Positions 35,687-44,256 of a stretch of 64,000 nucleotides of DNA are shown here, one piece after another. This DNA comes from Arenibacter latericius DSM 15913 (GTDB lineage Bacteria; Bacteroidota; Bacteroidia; Flavobacteriales; Flavobacteriaceae), in assembly GCF_000424985.1 (NCBI RefSeq), contig NZ_KE384285.1:42791-106790 (forward strand), written 5' to 3'. Under the pieces are notes generated by a model, which saw nothing but the letters and a program-made list of their open reading frames with translations, was not told the origin of the DNA and did no database searches. Every line of letters starts with the position of its first letter. Within the stretch, counting starts at the first letter, position 1. The position numbers and the translations under genes were made by a program.

Positions 35687-36850
35687 ATGGTAAAAGATAC
35701 CCCTAACGAAATGAGTTTTGATTATTCGGAAACTCAGAAAATGGTGGCTGCCTCTGCAAAGGAATTCGCAGAACAATATATACGGCCCTTTGTAATGGAA
35801 TGGGATGAGGAACAGACCTTTCCTGTAGAAGTTTTTAAAAAAGCTGGGGAGATGGGTTTTATGGGAGTGCTTGTTCCTGTAGAGCTTGGTGGGTCAGGAT
35901 TGGGTTATCATGAATATATTAGCATTATAGAAGAGATTTCAAAAGTAGATCCATCCATTGGGCTTTCAGTGGCTGCACATAATTCTTTATGTACTAATCA
36001 TATTCTCACCTTTGGAAATAAGGAACAAAAAGAAAAGTGGATTCCCAAATTAGCTACCGCAGAATGGATTGGAGCTTGGGGGCTAACGGAGCACAATACC
36101 GGTTCGGATGCTGGTGGGATGAACACCACGGCAGTAAAAGATGGAGATTCTTGGGTGCTTAACGGCGCCAAGAATTTTATAACTCATGGTAAAAGTGGAG
36201 ATGTTGCAGTGGTTATTGCTAGAACGGGAGAAAAAGGGGATAGCCGTGGAATGACTGCTTTTGTGATAGAAAAAGGTACTCCTGGATTTAGCAGTGGAAA
36301 AAAGGAAAATAAACTGGGAATGCGCGCAAGTGAAACTGCAGAATTGGTCTTTGATAATTGTAGAATCCCAGATGCTAATAGATTAGGAGAAATTGGAGAA
36401 GGCTTTATTCAGTCCATGAAAATATTGGATGGTGGAAGAATTTCTATCGGGGCATTGTCTCTAGGTATTGCCAAGGGGGCTTATGAAGCAGCCTTACAAT
36501 ATTCTAAGGAAAGAGTGCAATTTGGAAAACCAATAAGTCAATTTCAAGGAATCTCCTTTAAATTGGCAGATATGGCAACTGAAATAGAGGCTGCAGAACT
36601 ATTGCTTCATAAATCTGCATTTCTTAAGAATGAAAATCGTAGTGTCACTAAGTTAGGTGCTATGGCTAAGATGTTTGCATCTGAAGTTTGTGTGAAAGCT
36701 GCTAATGAAGCGGTTCAAATTCACGGTGGGTATGGTTATACCAAAGATTACCCGGTAGAGAAATTTTATCGAGATTCTAAACTGTGTACTATTGGTGAGG
36801 GGACTACTGAAATTCAAAAAATAGTAATTGCAAGAAACATACTAAAGTAA
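35687..36850 (+). CDS. acyl-CoA dehydrogenase
   Basis: FAD-dependent flavoenzyme of beta-oxidation-type chemistry, 387 residues. Features are the FAD-contacting segment [38 protein letters not shown], and the catalytic Glu371 in GEGTTEIQ. It belongs to the short/branched-chain type by overall pattern; chain-length specificity is uncertain. Two ATGs eight codons apart (35687, 35711) are both possible starts. It is preceded by the HhH gene (19-bp gap) without obvious functional link. Confidence 0.94.
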   Translation: MVKDTPNEMSFDYSETQKMVAASAKEFAEQYIRPFVMEWDEEQTFPVEVFKKAGEMGFMGVLVPVELGGSGLGYHEYISIIEEISKVDPSIGLSVAAHNSLCTNHILTFGNKEQKEKWIPKLATAEWIGAWGLTEHNTGSDAGGMNTTAVKDGDSWVLNGAKNFITHGKSGDVAVVIARTGEKGDSRGMTAFVIEKGTPGFSSGKKENKLGMRASETAELVFDNCRIPDANRLGEIGEGFIQSMKILDGGRISIGALSLGIAKGAYEAALQYSKERVQFGKPISQFQGISFKLADMATEIEAAELLLHKSAFLKNENRSVTKLGAMAKMFASEVCVKAANEAVQIHGGYGYTKDYPVEKFYRDSKLCTIGEGTTEIQKIVIARNILK

Positions 36851-36865
36851 GTTTGCGTTCCTGTC

Positions 36866-36916
36866 TAGATCACAAAGCATTTAATTGTTAAATTCAATTT
36901 TATGTATTGTGATCTA
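36866..36916 (+). terminator. long perfect stem-loop after the acyl-CoA dehydrogenase gene
   Basis: TAGATCACAA (36866-36875) is inverted to TTGTGATCTA (36907-36916), with an inner AATTG/CAATT pair. A short T-rich stretch (TTTGGTTTT) follows. It is likely the 3' end hairpin of the acyl-CoA dehydrogenase mRNA. Confidence 0.6.
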
Positions 36917-36970
36917 TTTGGTTTTAAAAGTATGTGTGGTCACCAGACTTAATTCTTTAATACTATCATT

Positions 36971-37321
36971 ATGAACATTAATTGGATACTATTAATACTT
37001 GGCGGTCTATTTGAGACCGGATTTGCAGTAAGCTTGGGGAAGGCGCAACAGACATCTGGAAAGGAGATGTGGGGATGGTTGGCTGCCTTTATTATATGTG
37101 TTAGTATTAGTATGTATCTGCTGTTTAAAGCAATGGGGGGAGAGAAAGCCATTCCTGTAGGGACAGCTTACGCTGTTTGGGGTGCTATTGGTGCAGTTGG
37201 AACCGTAGTTGCTGGTATAATAATGTTTAAGGAGCCTGTTACTTTTTGGCGACTATTTTTTCTTACTACTCTTATTCTTTCAGTAATTGGTCTGCAAGTA
37301 TTTGGTGGTAACGCCGGGTAA
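36971..37321 (+). CDS. small multidrug resistance (SMR) family transporter
   Basis: A 116-residue membrane protein with four predicted helices. The SMR signature LGGLFETGFAVSLG contains Glu15, equivalent to the essential Glu14 of EmrE. The W-G-A pattern AYAVWGAIGAVGTVVAG is typical of the SugE/Gdx branch, which exports guanidinium and quaternary ammonium ions. Which cation this protein exports cannot be decided by eye. It is a single gene between two hairpins and the rpsU promoter. Confidence 0.9.
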   Translation: MNINWILLILGGLFETGFAVSLGKAQQTSGKEMWGWLAAFIICVSISMYLLFKAMGGEKAIPVGTAYAVWGAIGAVGTVVAGIIMFKEPVTFWRLFFLTTLILSVIGLQVFGGNAG

Positions 37322-37437
37322 GGGAGCTGAGTGCCATTTGTTAAGGTTGTTAATTGTAGGAATGAGGCCTAGGGACAAGTGAAATTAATTATTTTAAATT
37401 TTTTCAGATAATTAATAGAATTTGAAAATTAATACTA

Positions 37438-37445
37438 TATATTTG
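37438..37445 (+). promoter_or_regulatory. -7-type element of rpsU
   Basis: TATATTTG fits TAnnTTTG and lies about 36 nt before the rpsU ATG. A TTTG occurs 13 bp upstream (37421-37424), shorter than the usual spacing, so the -33 element is uncertain. Confidence 0.6.
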
Positions 37446-37465
37446 CACCCTTAATCACAAAAGAG

Positions 37466-37472
37466 AGGAGGT
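37466..37472 (+). promoter_or_regulatory. strong Shine-Dalgarno sequence of rpsU
   Basis: AGGAGGT, followed by TATC, matches the 16S anti-SD complement almost through the extended region. It ends 8 nt before the ATG at 37481. Other genes in this window lack SDs and have A-rich leaders, as expected for Bacteroidota, whose ribosomes sequester the anti-SD with bS21, bS18 and bS6. An SD on the bS21 gene itself fits the autoregulation reported for Flavobacterium: ribosomes lacking bS21 expose the anti-SD and translate rpsU. Confidence 0.9.
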
Positions 37473-37480
37473 TATCGCCC

Positions 37481-37675
37481 ATGTTAATAATACCAATAAA
37501 AGAAGGAGAGAATATAGATAGAGCTTTAAAGCGTTACAAGCGAAAGTTCGATAAGACCGGTAGAATGCGACAATTGAGAAAGCGTCAGCAGTTCACTAAG
37601 CCATCTGTGTTAAACAGAGCTCAGAGACAAAAAGCCGCGTATATTCAACATCTTAGGGATGAAGAGGAAATCTAG
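37481..37675 (+). CDS. rpsU: 30S ribosomal protein S21 (bS21)
   Basis: A 64-residue basic protein of the 30S platform, with the conserved NIDRALKRYKRKFDKTG start and a C-terminal Arg-rich helix. In Bacteroidota it helps hide the anti-Shine-Dalgarno end of 16S rRNA. The gene is unusual in this window in having a strong SD sequence. It is monocistronic between its own promoter element and a strong terminator at 37706-37740. Confidence 0.95.
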   Translation: MLIIPIKEGENIDRALKRYKRKFDKTGRMRQLRKRQQFTKPSVLNRAQRQKAAYIQHLRDEEEI

Positions 37676-37705
37676 ATCCCAATAAAATATACTAGAGTAA
37701 AAAGT

Positions 37706-37740
37706 AAACGTCCCACCTTTTTGGTGGGACGTTTTTTTTT
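37706..37740 (+). terminator. strong intrinsic terminator of rpsU
   Basis: CGTCCCACC and GGTGGGACG form a 9-bp perfect GC-rich stem with a five-T loop, preceded by A3 and followed by at least nine Ts. It ends the rpsU transcript. Confidence 0.95.
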
Positions 37741-37859
37741 TAAATTATTGTTTTTTAGAGGTTGAATAGCACCTAGCTTGTCTAGTAGCTTAATTGCAGT
37801 GGATTGTTATTGTGCTCAGTGGTATGCTTTATAGAAATTTACTTTTGTAACTTTGGAAT

Positions 37860-38750
37860 ATGTCTATATCCTCTTTTATTACGTATCTCTCCTTAGAGAA
37901 AAACTACTCGCCTCATACTGTCCTTGCTTATGAGAAGGATATTCTTGATTTTAAGGAATTTGCTGCGCTTCAATTTGATTTAACAGATATTGATGAGGCG
38001 AGTTATGCCTTGATAAGAAGTTGGGTTATTAAACTTGTAGAATCTGGGATTTCTCATAGATCGGTTAACCGGAAGATAGCTTCTTTAAAAGCGTATTATA
38101 AATTTTTATTAGGAACAGAAAAGTTATCTGCTAATCCTTTAGCGAAACACAAGGCTTTAAAAACACCAAAGAAAATAGAAGTGCCATTCTCTGAGCGGGA
38201 GATGGAAGAAGTGTTAAGGCAAGTGGTGTTTAATAATACTTTTGAGGGGAAGCGAGATAAGTTAATAATCGAGTTGTTGTATGCAACAGGAATTAGGAGG
38301 GCAGAACTTATAAATCTTCAGGTAAAGGATGTGGATTTTGGGGCGGGTACAATTAAAGTGCTAGGAAAAAGAAATAAAGAGCGTATTATTCCGTTGTTAG
38401 AATCGTTAAAGGAGACTGTATTAGACTATATAGAGGAAAGGGATCGCTTACCCACAATTAGGGATAGAGGTTTTATTTTTCTCACTTCTAAGGGGAATAA
38501 AATATATGAAACGCTTGTTTATAGAGTTATTAATGGGTATTTTAGTGAGGTGTCGACTAAGGTGAAAAAGAGTCCGCATATTTTACGTCATACCTTTGCG
38601 ACCCACTTGCTAAACAAGGGAGCCGATCTGAATGCTGTAAAAGAGTTGTTGGGTCATTCAAGTTTGGCGTCAACCCAGGTTTATACTCATAATAGTATTG
38701 CGGAATTAAAAAAAGTACATCTCTCGGCGCATCCTAGGAACAAGAAGTAG
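37860..38750 (+). CDS. xerC: tyrosine recombinase XerC
   Basis: Site-specific recombinase that resolves chromosome dimers at dif together with XerD. The 296 residues have an N-terminal SAM-like domain (about 1-85) and a catalytic domain. Active-site residues are Arg146 (ATGIRRAEL), Lys170, His240 and Arg243 (PHILRHTFA), His266 and Tyr275 (TQVYTH). Two tandem TAnnTTTG matches (TACTTTTG 37840-37847 and TAACTTTG 37848-37855) precede the ATG, although a TTTG at the standard spacing is not evident. It is followed by raiA on the same strand. Confidence 0.94.
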   Translation: MSISSFITYLSLEKNYSPHTVLAYEKDILDFKEFAALQFDLTDIDEASYALIRSWVIKLVESGISHRSVNRKIASLKAYYKFLLGTEKLSANPLAKHKALKTPKKIEVPFSEREMEEVLRQVVFNNTFEGKRDKLIIELLYATGIRRAELINLQVKDVDFGAGTIKVLGKRNKERIIPLLESLKETVLDYIEERDRLPTIRDRGFIFLTSKGNKIYETLVYRVINGYFSEVSTKVKKSPHILRHTFATHLLNKGADLNAVKELLGHSSLASTQVYTHNSIAELKKVHLSAHPRNKK

Positions 38751-38788
38751 TATTTGTAGGAATGTTTAACTTTAAAATTATATAATAT

Positions 38789-39091
38789 ATGAAAGTAAAC
38801 GCGCAATCGGTGAATTTTACGGCTGATGGTAAACTAATTGATTTTATGGAAGCGAGATTAGGGAAACTAGAGCAGTTTTATGATAAGATAGTTAGTACAG
38901 ATGTGTACCTAAAGGTAGAGAATACAAGTGCTAAAGAAAATAAGATAGTGGAAATCAAGGTCTTAGTTCCTCGTGACAATTTCGTGGTAAAGAAACAGTG
39001 CAGAACTTTTGAGGAAGCGATAGATGCCGCTTGTAGTAGTTTAGAGCGTAAATTGGTAAAGCGAAAAGAAAAAATTAGACTAAATGCGTAA
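38789..39091 (+). CDS. raiA: ribosome hibernation factor, short HPF/RaiA type
   Basis: A 100-residue protein of the HPF/RaiA (sigma-54 modulation) family that binds in the 30S decoding region and inactivates ribosomes in stationary phase. The core is VNFTADGKLIDFMEARLGKLEQFYDKI and the C-terminus has FEEAIDAACSSLERKLVKRKEK. It lacks the C-terminal dimerisation domain of long HPF. It is separated from xerC by 38 bp and followed by a promoter/terminator composite before the tRNA genes. Confidence 0.92.
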   Translation: MKVNAQSVNFTADGKLIDFMEARLGKLEQFYDKIVSTDVYLKVENTSAKENKIVEIKVLVPRDNFVVKKQCRTFEEAIDAACSSLERKLVKRKEKIRLNA

Positions 39092-39108
39092 AAAAAATTA
39101 AAAAATGT

Positions 39109-39139
39109 TTTGAATAACTAAATAAAGCTTTTACATTTG
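39109..39139 (+). promoter_or_regulatory. consensus promoter of the tRNA-tuf cluster
   Basis: TTTG (39109-39112), exactly 19 bp, then TACATTTG (39132-39139) matches the Bacteroidota consensus fully. It lies 49 nt before tRNA-Thr. Transcription should begin near 39144, inside the 5' arm of the terminator that follows. Confidence 0.85.
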
Positions 39140-39141
39140 CA

Positions 39142-39169
39142 GTCCGTTAGAAATAGCGGGCTTTTTTTT
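39142..39169 (+). terminator. terminator hairpin overlapping the tRNA-operon start site
   Basis: GTCCGTT (39142-39148) pairs with AGCGGGC (39155-39161), with two G.T pairs and a six-nt loop, followed by eight Ts. It can end transcripts arriving from raiA. Transcripts starting at the promoter just upstream would lack part of the 5' arm and so could pass. Confidence 0.75.
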
Positions 39170-39188
39170 GAAAGGAAAAGAAGTAAAG

Positions 39189-39262
39189 GCCGATGTAGCT
39201 CAGCTGGCTAGAGCAGCTGATTTGTAATCAGCAGGTCGTGGGTTCGAGTCCCTCCATCGGCT
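39189..39262 (+). tRNA. tRNA-Thr (anticodon TGT)
   Basis: A 74-nt cloverleaf. Acceptor GCCGATG pairs with CATCGGC. The anticodon loop TTTGTAA is flanked by the GCTGA/TCAGC stem, and the TTCGAGT T-loop is present. The discriminator base is T and CCA is not encoded. It is the first gene of the tRNA-tuf cluster. Confidence 0.96.
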
Positions 39263-39547
39263 CAAATTAAAGCAATAATGAAAATTGTTTTTGTTGACAT
39301 TTTGAAGTGAAGTTGATAAGGTTTTGAAGTAGGAAATAAGCTTCGAGTTTAATTCAGAAAAAAAATCAAATCAACTTTAGGAAAATCAAAAATAAGTATT
39401 ATTTTTGCTCACTTTTTAAAAGTAAGTTGTTAAGCGTAGAATCTTAAATGTTCTATGGAAGGTGAAAGAAAACCGGATAGCAACTTAAGTGAAACTAGAG
39501 AAAGTTATTTTTCTTACGTTCTTTAAAAATTGTAATGTAATTACGTT
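39263..39547 (+). other. spacer between tRNA-Thr and tRNA-Tyr
   Basis: No gene is seen in this 285-bp spacer. A TATTTTTG -7-like element occurs at 39400-39407 but lacks a clear TTTG upstream. It could be an internal promoter for tRNA-Tyr and downstream genes. Confidence 0.35.
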
Positions 39548-39629
<82 letters not shown>

Positions 39630-39705
39630 CAAAATTTTGTAATTAAATGCAAAATAATTTTTGAAATAATGAATTAAATTTTTAGGTTTGCCTAAAAATT
39701 GCAAT

Positions 39706-39778
39706 GCGGGAGTAGCTCAGTTGGTAGAGCGTCAGCCTTCCAAGCTGAATGTCGCCGGTTCGAACCCGGTCTCCCGCT
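39706..39778 (+). tRNA. tRNA-Gly (anticodon TCC)
   Basis: A 73-nt cloverleaf with acceptor GCGGGAG/CTCCCGC, anticodon loop CTTCCAA and a GGTTCGAACCC T-arm. Confidence 0.96.
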
Positions 39779-39962
39779 CAAAGTTTCAAAAGCAAAAGGC
39801 TCCTTAATATGGGGCTTTATGTGATTGGAATTGATTTGACTTGAATTGAGTTATTTGGTCAAAGGGAAGCTGTAAGAAGTTTCATTCGAGTTCATTTGAC
39901 TTTTGGGTTGATGGCGAAAAGAAAGAGGGGTGTATTTTACTGCTTCTTTTATTTTTTTAAAA

Positions 39963-40034
39963 GCCGGTGTAGCTCAGGGGTAGAGCGTTTCCTTGGTAAG
40001 GAAGAGGTCATGAGTTCAAATCTCATCATTGGCT
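39963..40034 (+). tRNA. tRNA-Thr (anticodon GGT)
   Basis: A 72-nt cloverleaf. Acceptor GCCGGTG pairs with CATTGGC through two G.T pairs. The anticodon loop TTGGTAA lies in the TTCCT/AGGAA region. It precedes tuf by 54 nt, as in many bacteria. Confidence 0.95.
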
Positions 40035-40088
40035 CAATTAAGGCATTATTTGTACACTAATATAAACTAAGAATTAAATTTAACAAAC

Positions 40089-41276
40089 ATGGCAAAGGCA
40101 ACATTTGATCGTTCCAAACCGCATTTAAATATAGGTACTATTGGACACGTGGATCACGGTAAAACTACTTTGACTGCAGCTATTACTAATGTATTGGCTA
40201 ACGCGGGATTTTCTGAAATGAGAAGTTTCGATTCTATTGATAACGCTCCTGAGGAAAAAGAAAGAGGTATTACCATTAATACTTCACACGTAGAGTACGC
40301 AACTGCTAATCGTCACTACGCTCACGTTGACTGTCCAGGTCACGCCGATTACGTAAAGAACATGGTTACTGGTGCTGCTCAGATGGATGGTGCTATTTTG
40401 GTTGTTGCTGCTACAGATGGTCCAATGCCACAAACTCGTGAGCACATCCTTTTAGGACGTCAGGTTGGTATTCCAAGAATCGTTGTTTTCTTGAATAAAG
40501 TTGACATGGTTGATGATGCTGAGTTATTGGAGTTGGTAGAGATGGAAGTAAGAGAATTGCTTTCTTTCTATGAGTATGATGGAGATAATGGTCCTGTTAT
40601 TGCTGGATCTGCATTAGGAGCACTTAACGGTGAGCAGCAGTGGGTTGATACAGTATTGAGTTTGATGGAAGCTGTTGATAACTGGATCGAATTGCCTCAA
40701 AGAGATGTTGATAAGGATTTCTTGATGCCAATTGAAGATGTATTCACTATTACTGGACGTGGTACTGTTGCAACTGGTCGTATCGAGACTGGTGTAGCTA
40801 ACACGGGAGACGCTGTTGATATCATTGGAATGGGAGCTGAAAAGTTAACTTCTACTATCACAGGGGTTGAAATGTTCCGTAAGATTTTGGATAGAGGAGA
40901 AGCTGGAGATAACGTAGGTATCCTTTTAAGAGGTATTGAAAAGTCTCAAATTAAAAGAGGAATGGTAATCTGTAAGCCAGGTTCTGTAACTCCACACGCT
41001 AAGTTTGAAGCTGAGGTGTATATCTTGAAAAAAGAAGAAGGTGGACGTCACACTCCATTCCATAATAACTACCGTCCACAGTTCTACGTAAGAACAACAG
41101 ACGTTACTGGTACTATTAATCTTCCTGAGGGAGTAGAAATGGTTATGCCAGGTGATAACCTTACAATTACTGTTGATTTGTTATCTGCAGTTGCACTTAA
41201 CGTAGGATTACGTTTTGCTATCCGTGAAGGTGGTAGAACTGTAGGTGCTGGTCAGGTTACTAAAATCATAGATTAA
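40089..41276 (+). CDS. tuf: elongation factor Tu
   Basis: GTPase that delivers aminoacyl-tRNA to the ribosome. The 395 residues have P-loop GHVDHGKT (19-26), DCPGHADY, and NKVD near 136 in the G domain, followed by beta domains 2 and 3. The start ATG has an A-rich leader (TTAACAAAC) and no SD, typical of Bacteroidota highly expressed genes. It is embedded between tRNA-Thr and tRNA-Trp in the conserved tRNA-tuf-secE-nusG-rpl-rpo order. Confidence 0.98.
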   Translation: MAKATFDRSKPHLNIGTIGHVDHGKTTLTAAITNVLANAGFSEMRSFDSIDNAPEEKERGITINTSHVEYATANRHYAHVDCPGHADYVKNMVTGAAQMDGAILVVAATDGPMPQTREHILLGRQVGIPRIVVFLNKVDMVDDAELLELVEMEVRELLSFYEYDGDNGPVIAGSALGALNGEQQWVDTVLSLMEAVDNWIELPQRDVDKDFLMPIEDVFTITGRGTVATGRIETGVANTGDAVDIIGMGAEKLTSTITGVEMFRKILDRGEAGDNVGILLRGIEKSQIKRGMVICKPGSVTPHAKFEAEVYILKKEEGGRHTPFHNNYRPQFYVRTTDVTGTINLPEGVEMVMPGDNLTITVDLLSAVALNVGLRFAIREGGRTVGAGQVTKIID

Positions 41277-41299
41277 TTATCTTTTGAGATTAAGGTAAA

Positions 41300-41346
41300 T
41301 TTACATTGAGGGTGTCTTGCTAAAGCGGGATACCTTTCAATGTAAA
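41300..41346 (+). terminator. long hairpin between tuf and tRNA-Trp
   Basis: TTTACATTGA (41300-41309) is perfectly inverted to TCAATGTAAA (41337-41346), and the interior (GGGTGTC with GGATACC) pairs further. There is no T-run, so it may be an RNase processing or partial-termination structure rather than a strong terminator. Confidence 0.55.
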
Positions 41347-41419
41347 TATAAGTGAGTGTAGCTAGGTCTGTTCCTGTTGTTGATATATAGGGAGTTTGAT
41401 TAAGTAAAGCATCACAGAA

Positions 41420-41492
41420 ACGGGTATAGCTCAGTTGGTAGAGCACTGGTCTCCAAAACCAGGTGTCGGGAGTTCGAGCCTCTCTGCCCGTG
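41420..41492 (+). tRNA. tRNA-Trp (anticodon CCA)
   Basis: A 73-nt cloverleaf with acceptor ACGGGTA/TGCCCGT, anticodon loop CTCCAAA and discriminator G, an identity element for Trp. It lies between tuf and secE, the widely conserved position. It is also the tRNA whose charging is expected to be sensed by the trp leader peptide. Confidence 0.96.
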
Positions 41493-41582
41493 CAAATAAA
41501 AGGAGCTCTTGCTCAATTAACTTAAGCTGGTGATAGGTGAAGTTCTGTGTAGGTTCACTGTTAATAGATCTAGCTGGAAACT

Positions 41583-41630
41583 AAAAAGGGCAATTCAGAA
41601 TTGTTGTAAGAAATCTAAGATGTCCTTTTT
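41583..41630 (+). other. hairpin between tRNA-Trp and secE
   Basis: AAAAAGGGCA (41583-41592) pairs with TGTCCTTTTT (41621-41630) apart from one G.T, with a nested CAATT/AATTG pair. It sits 31 nt upstream of secE and could be a weak attenuator or processing site. Confidence 0.4.
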
Positions 41631-41661
41631 AAATTAGTTAAGACAATAAATAACGCGCTGC

Positions 41662-41850
41662 ATGTTTACATATATAACGGAATCTATAGACGAACTTAAA
41701 AATAACGTTACCCTACCTCCTAAGGCCGAATCGACTAATCTTATGGTTATCGTGGCTGTATTCTCTATAATTTTTGCATTAGCGACTTGGGGTGTGGATA
41801 GTTTGTTTAGTGAACTAATTCTACTTTATTTCAATAGTATAATCAATTAA
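41662..41850 (+). CDS. secE: preprotein translocase subunit SecE
   Basis: A 62-residue single-helix subunit that clamps SecY. The amphipathic helix ITESIDELKNNVTLPPKAES is followed by one membrane span (about 30-57). The length matches the short SecE of Bacteroidota. It starts the secE-nusG-rplK run, 10 nt before nusG. Confidence 0.95.
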   Translation: MFTYITESIDELKNNVTLPPKAESTNLMVIVAVFSIIFALATWGVDSLFSELILLYFNSIIN

Positions 41851-41860
41851 GGATAGCTCT

Positions 41861-42412
41861 ATGTCAGAAGTGTTGGATAAGAAATGGTATGTTGTAAGAG
41901 CTGTAAGTGGTCAGGAAAATAAGATTAAAGGCTATATAGAGACTGAAGTTGCTCGTTTGGGTTTTGAGGATTATCTAGAGGAGGTTCTTGTACCTACAGA
42001 AAAAGTAGTTCAGATAAGAAATGGGAAGAAGATAAATAAAGAACGTGTTTATTTCCCTGGTTATATTATGGTAAAAGCTAACCTTGGTGGTGAGATGGTG
42101 CATATTATCCGTTCCATTACTAATGTTATTGGGTTTTTAGGTGAAACCAAAGGTGGTGATCCTGTTCCTTTAAGAAAATCTGAGGTAAATAGAATGTTAG
42201 GAAAGGTAGATGAATTGGCAGTTAAGACTGACAGTGTAGCGATACCTTTCGTGTTAGGGGAGACTGTAAAAGTAATAGATGGTCCCTTTAATGGCTTTAA
42301 CGGTACTGTAGAGAAGATTAATGAAGAGAAGCGTAAGCTAGAGGTAATGGTGAAAATTTTCGGAAGAAAAACACCATTAGAGTTGAGTTATATGCAGGTA
42401 GAGAAAGTGTAG
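41861..42412 (+). CDS. nusG: transcription termination/antitermination factor NusG
   Basis: The 183 residues comprise an NGN domain (KWYVVRAVSGQENKIKGYIE) that contacts RNA polymerase and a C-terminal KOW domain (GETVKVIDGPFNGFNGTV). It couples RNA polymerase to ribosomes or Rho. It lies directly downstream of secE, as in nearly all bacteria. Confidence 0.97.
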   Translation: MSEVLDKKWYVVRAVSGQENKIKGYIETEVARLGFEDYLEEVLVPTEKVVQIRNGKKINKERVYFPGYIMVKANLGGEMVHIIRSITNVIGFLGETKGGDPVPLRKSEVNRMLGKVDELAVKTDSVAIPFVLGETVKVIDGPFNGFNGTVEKINEEKRKLEVMVKIFGRKTPLELSYMQVEKV

Positions 42413-42517
42413 TTGACGTTAAAGGATTTTAATAAATAAGAATTTAATAAGAACTGTTACATAGTTAAAAGGAGTGTTGCTTCCAAAATAACACGACTTT
42501 AATTTTAATTAGAAACA

Positions 42518-42955
42518 ATGGCAAAAGAAGTAAGTAAAGTAGTTAAACTACAAGTTAGGGGAGGTGCAGCGAATCCGTCGCCACCGGTTGGACCCGCTTT
42601 AGGTGCTGCCGGGGTTAACATAATGGAATTCTGTAAGCAATTTAATGGGCGTACACAGGATAAAGCAGGAAAAGTCCTGCCCGTTGCAATCACGGTTTAT
42701 AAAGACAAGTCATTCGACTTTGTTATAAAGACACCGCCGGCGGCAGTTCAATTAATGGAAGCGGCTAAGGTTAAAAAAGGATCTGGCGAGCCTAACAGAA
42801 ACAAGGTAGCAAGTGTAACTTGGGATCAGGTTAAAGCAATCGCTGAAGACAAAATGGTAGATTTAAATGCTTTTACGGTAGAATCCGCAATGAGCATGGT
42901 AGCTGGTACAGCAAGATCTATGGGTTTAAAAGTCTCAGGTACTAGACCTTTTTAA
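42518..42955 (+). CDS. rplK: 50S ribosomal protein L11 (uL11)
   Basis: The 145 residues begin [22 protein letters not shown], the invariant Pro-rich N-terminal linker. The C-terminal domain binds the 23S GTPase-associated centre. The 105-nt gap after nusG has a weak 5-bp GTGTT/AACAC hairpin (42474-42494) that may be part of a control site, but no L1-type target was recognised. Confidence 0.98.
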   Translation: MAKEVSKVVKLQVRGGAANPSPPVGPALGAAGVNIMEFCKQFNGRTQDKAGKVLPVAITVYKDKSFDFVIKTPPAAVQLMEAAKVKKGSGEPNRNKVASVTWDQVKAIAEDKMVDLNAFTVESAMSMVAGTARSMGLKVSGTRPF

Positions 42956-42975
42956 AATCTTAAAAGCAATTTAGA

Positions 42976-43665
42976 ATGGCAAAATTAACGAAGAAGCAAA
43001 AAGAAGCTCACAGTAAAATAGATAAGACTAAACTCTATTCTATTTCAGAAGCAGCTGCTTTAATAAAAGAGATAACCAATACAAAATTTGATTCATCTGT
43101 AGAATTGGCAGTTCGTTTGGGTGTAGATCCAAGAAAAGCTAATCAAATGGTGCGTGGGGTGGTAACCCTTCCTCATGGAACAGGTAAGGATATTAAAGTT
43201 TTGGCTTTGGTAACACCAGATAAAGAAGCGGAAGCTAAAGAAGCTGGTGCAGATTACGTAGGTTTAGATGAGTATTTAGATAAAATCAAAAGCGGTTGGA
43301 CCGATGTTGATGTTATTATCACTATGCCTAGCGTAATGGGTAAATTAGGTCCTTTAGGAAGGATTTTAGGACCAAGAGGTCTTATGCCTAACCCAAAGAC
43401 CGGAACAGTAACTATGGATGTAGCCAAAGCGGTTGCAGAAGTAAAAGCTGGTAAAATTGATTTTAAAGTTGACAAAACAGGAATCGTGCATGCAGCTATA
43501 GGGAAAGTTTCTTTCTCAGCAGATAAGATTGCAGAAAATGCCGAGGAGTTGTTGGATACTTTAATAAAGTTGAAACCAACTGCAGCTAAGGGGGTATATA
43601 TGAAGTCTGTTTATATGTCTAGTACTATGAGTCCTAGCGTTGCATTAGATCCAAAAGTAGATTAA
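42976..43665 (+). CDS. rplA: 50S ribosomal protein L1 (uL1)
   Basis: The 229 residues form the L1 stalk protein, with the family motif [21 protein letters not shown] (about 120-140). It has an insertion-free two-domain layout. It is 20 nt after rplK and probably acts as an autogenous repressor of the L11 operon, as L1 does in E. coli, although the mRNA target was not identified here. Confidence 0.98.
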   Translation: MAKLTKKQKEAHSKIDKTKLYSISEAAALIKEITNTKFDSSVELAVRLGVDPRKANQMVRGVVTLPHGTGKDIKVLALVTPDKEAEAKEAGADYVGLDEYLDKIKSGWTDVDVIITMPSVMGKLGPLGRILGPRGLMPNPKTGTVTMDVAKAVAEVKAGKIDFKVDKTGIVHAAIGKVSFSADKIAENAEELLDTLIKLKPTAAKGVYMKSVYMSSTMSPSVALDPKVD

Positions 43666-43687
43666 CTGTTAGTCAAAAGTTTTTATT

Positions 43688-44203
43688 ATGACAAGAGAAG
43701 AGAAGAAAAATGTTATACAGGATTTAACTGCGCAGTTAGGGGAAAGCTCTACTATATATTTGACTGATATTTCTGGATTGAATGCTGAAAGAACTTCAGC
43801 TTTAAGAAAGGCATGTTTTAAAGCAAATATAAAGCTAGCCGTAGTTAAAAATACCATGCTTGCAAAAGCAATGGAAGCTTCTGAAAAAGACTTTGGGGAA
43901 CTACCTGAGGTGTTAAAAGGAAGTACTTCTATTATGCTTTCGGAAACTGGAAATGCGCCTGCAAAGCTTATCAAGAACTTTAGAAAGAAAGCTGATAGAC
44001 CTTTGTTAAAGGGAGCATATATTGCCGAGGCAATATATATTGGTGATGATCAATTGGATACTTTAGAAAGTATTAAGTCTAAGGAAGAGATGGTCGGAGA
44101 AATCATTGGATTACTTCAGTCTCCAGCCAAGAATGTTATTTCTGGACTTAAATCTGGTGGAGGTAAACTTGCCGGAATCCTTAAGACATTATCAGAAAAA
44201 TAA
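43688..44203 (+). CDS. rplJ: 50S ribosomal protein L10 (uL10)
   Basis: The 171-residue base of the L7/L12 stalk, with an N-terminal rRNA-binding domain (TIYLTDISGLNAERTSALRKAC) and a C-terminal helix that binds L7/L12 dimers. The rplA-rplJ gap is only 22 nt, so the long L10 leader that controls rplJL in proteobacteria has no room here. Confidence 0.97.
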   Translation: MTREEKKNVIQDLTAQLGESSTIYLTDISGLNAERTSALRKACFKANIKLAVVKNTMLAKAMEASEKDFGELPEVLKGSTSIMLSETGNAPAKLIKNFRKKADRPLLKGAYIAEAIYIGDDQLDTLESIKSKEEMVGEIIGLLQSPAKNVISGLKSGGGKLAGILKTLSEK

Positions 44204-44256
44204 TACGTACGCACTAAAAACAATTATATTTTAAAATTTTATTAAACGATAGAAAA

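Noticed and set aside
37860..38750. Integrase of a mobile element
   Set aside because: The tyrosine recombinase has XerC size and neighbours (rpsU, raiA); no attachment sites or cargo genes were seen.
42413..42517. L1-binding regulatory site before rplK
   Set aside because: Only a weak 5-bp hairpin is visible; no clear match to the known L1 target fold.
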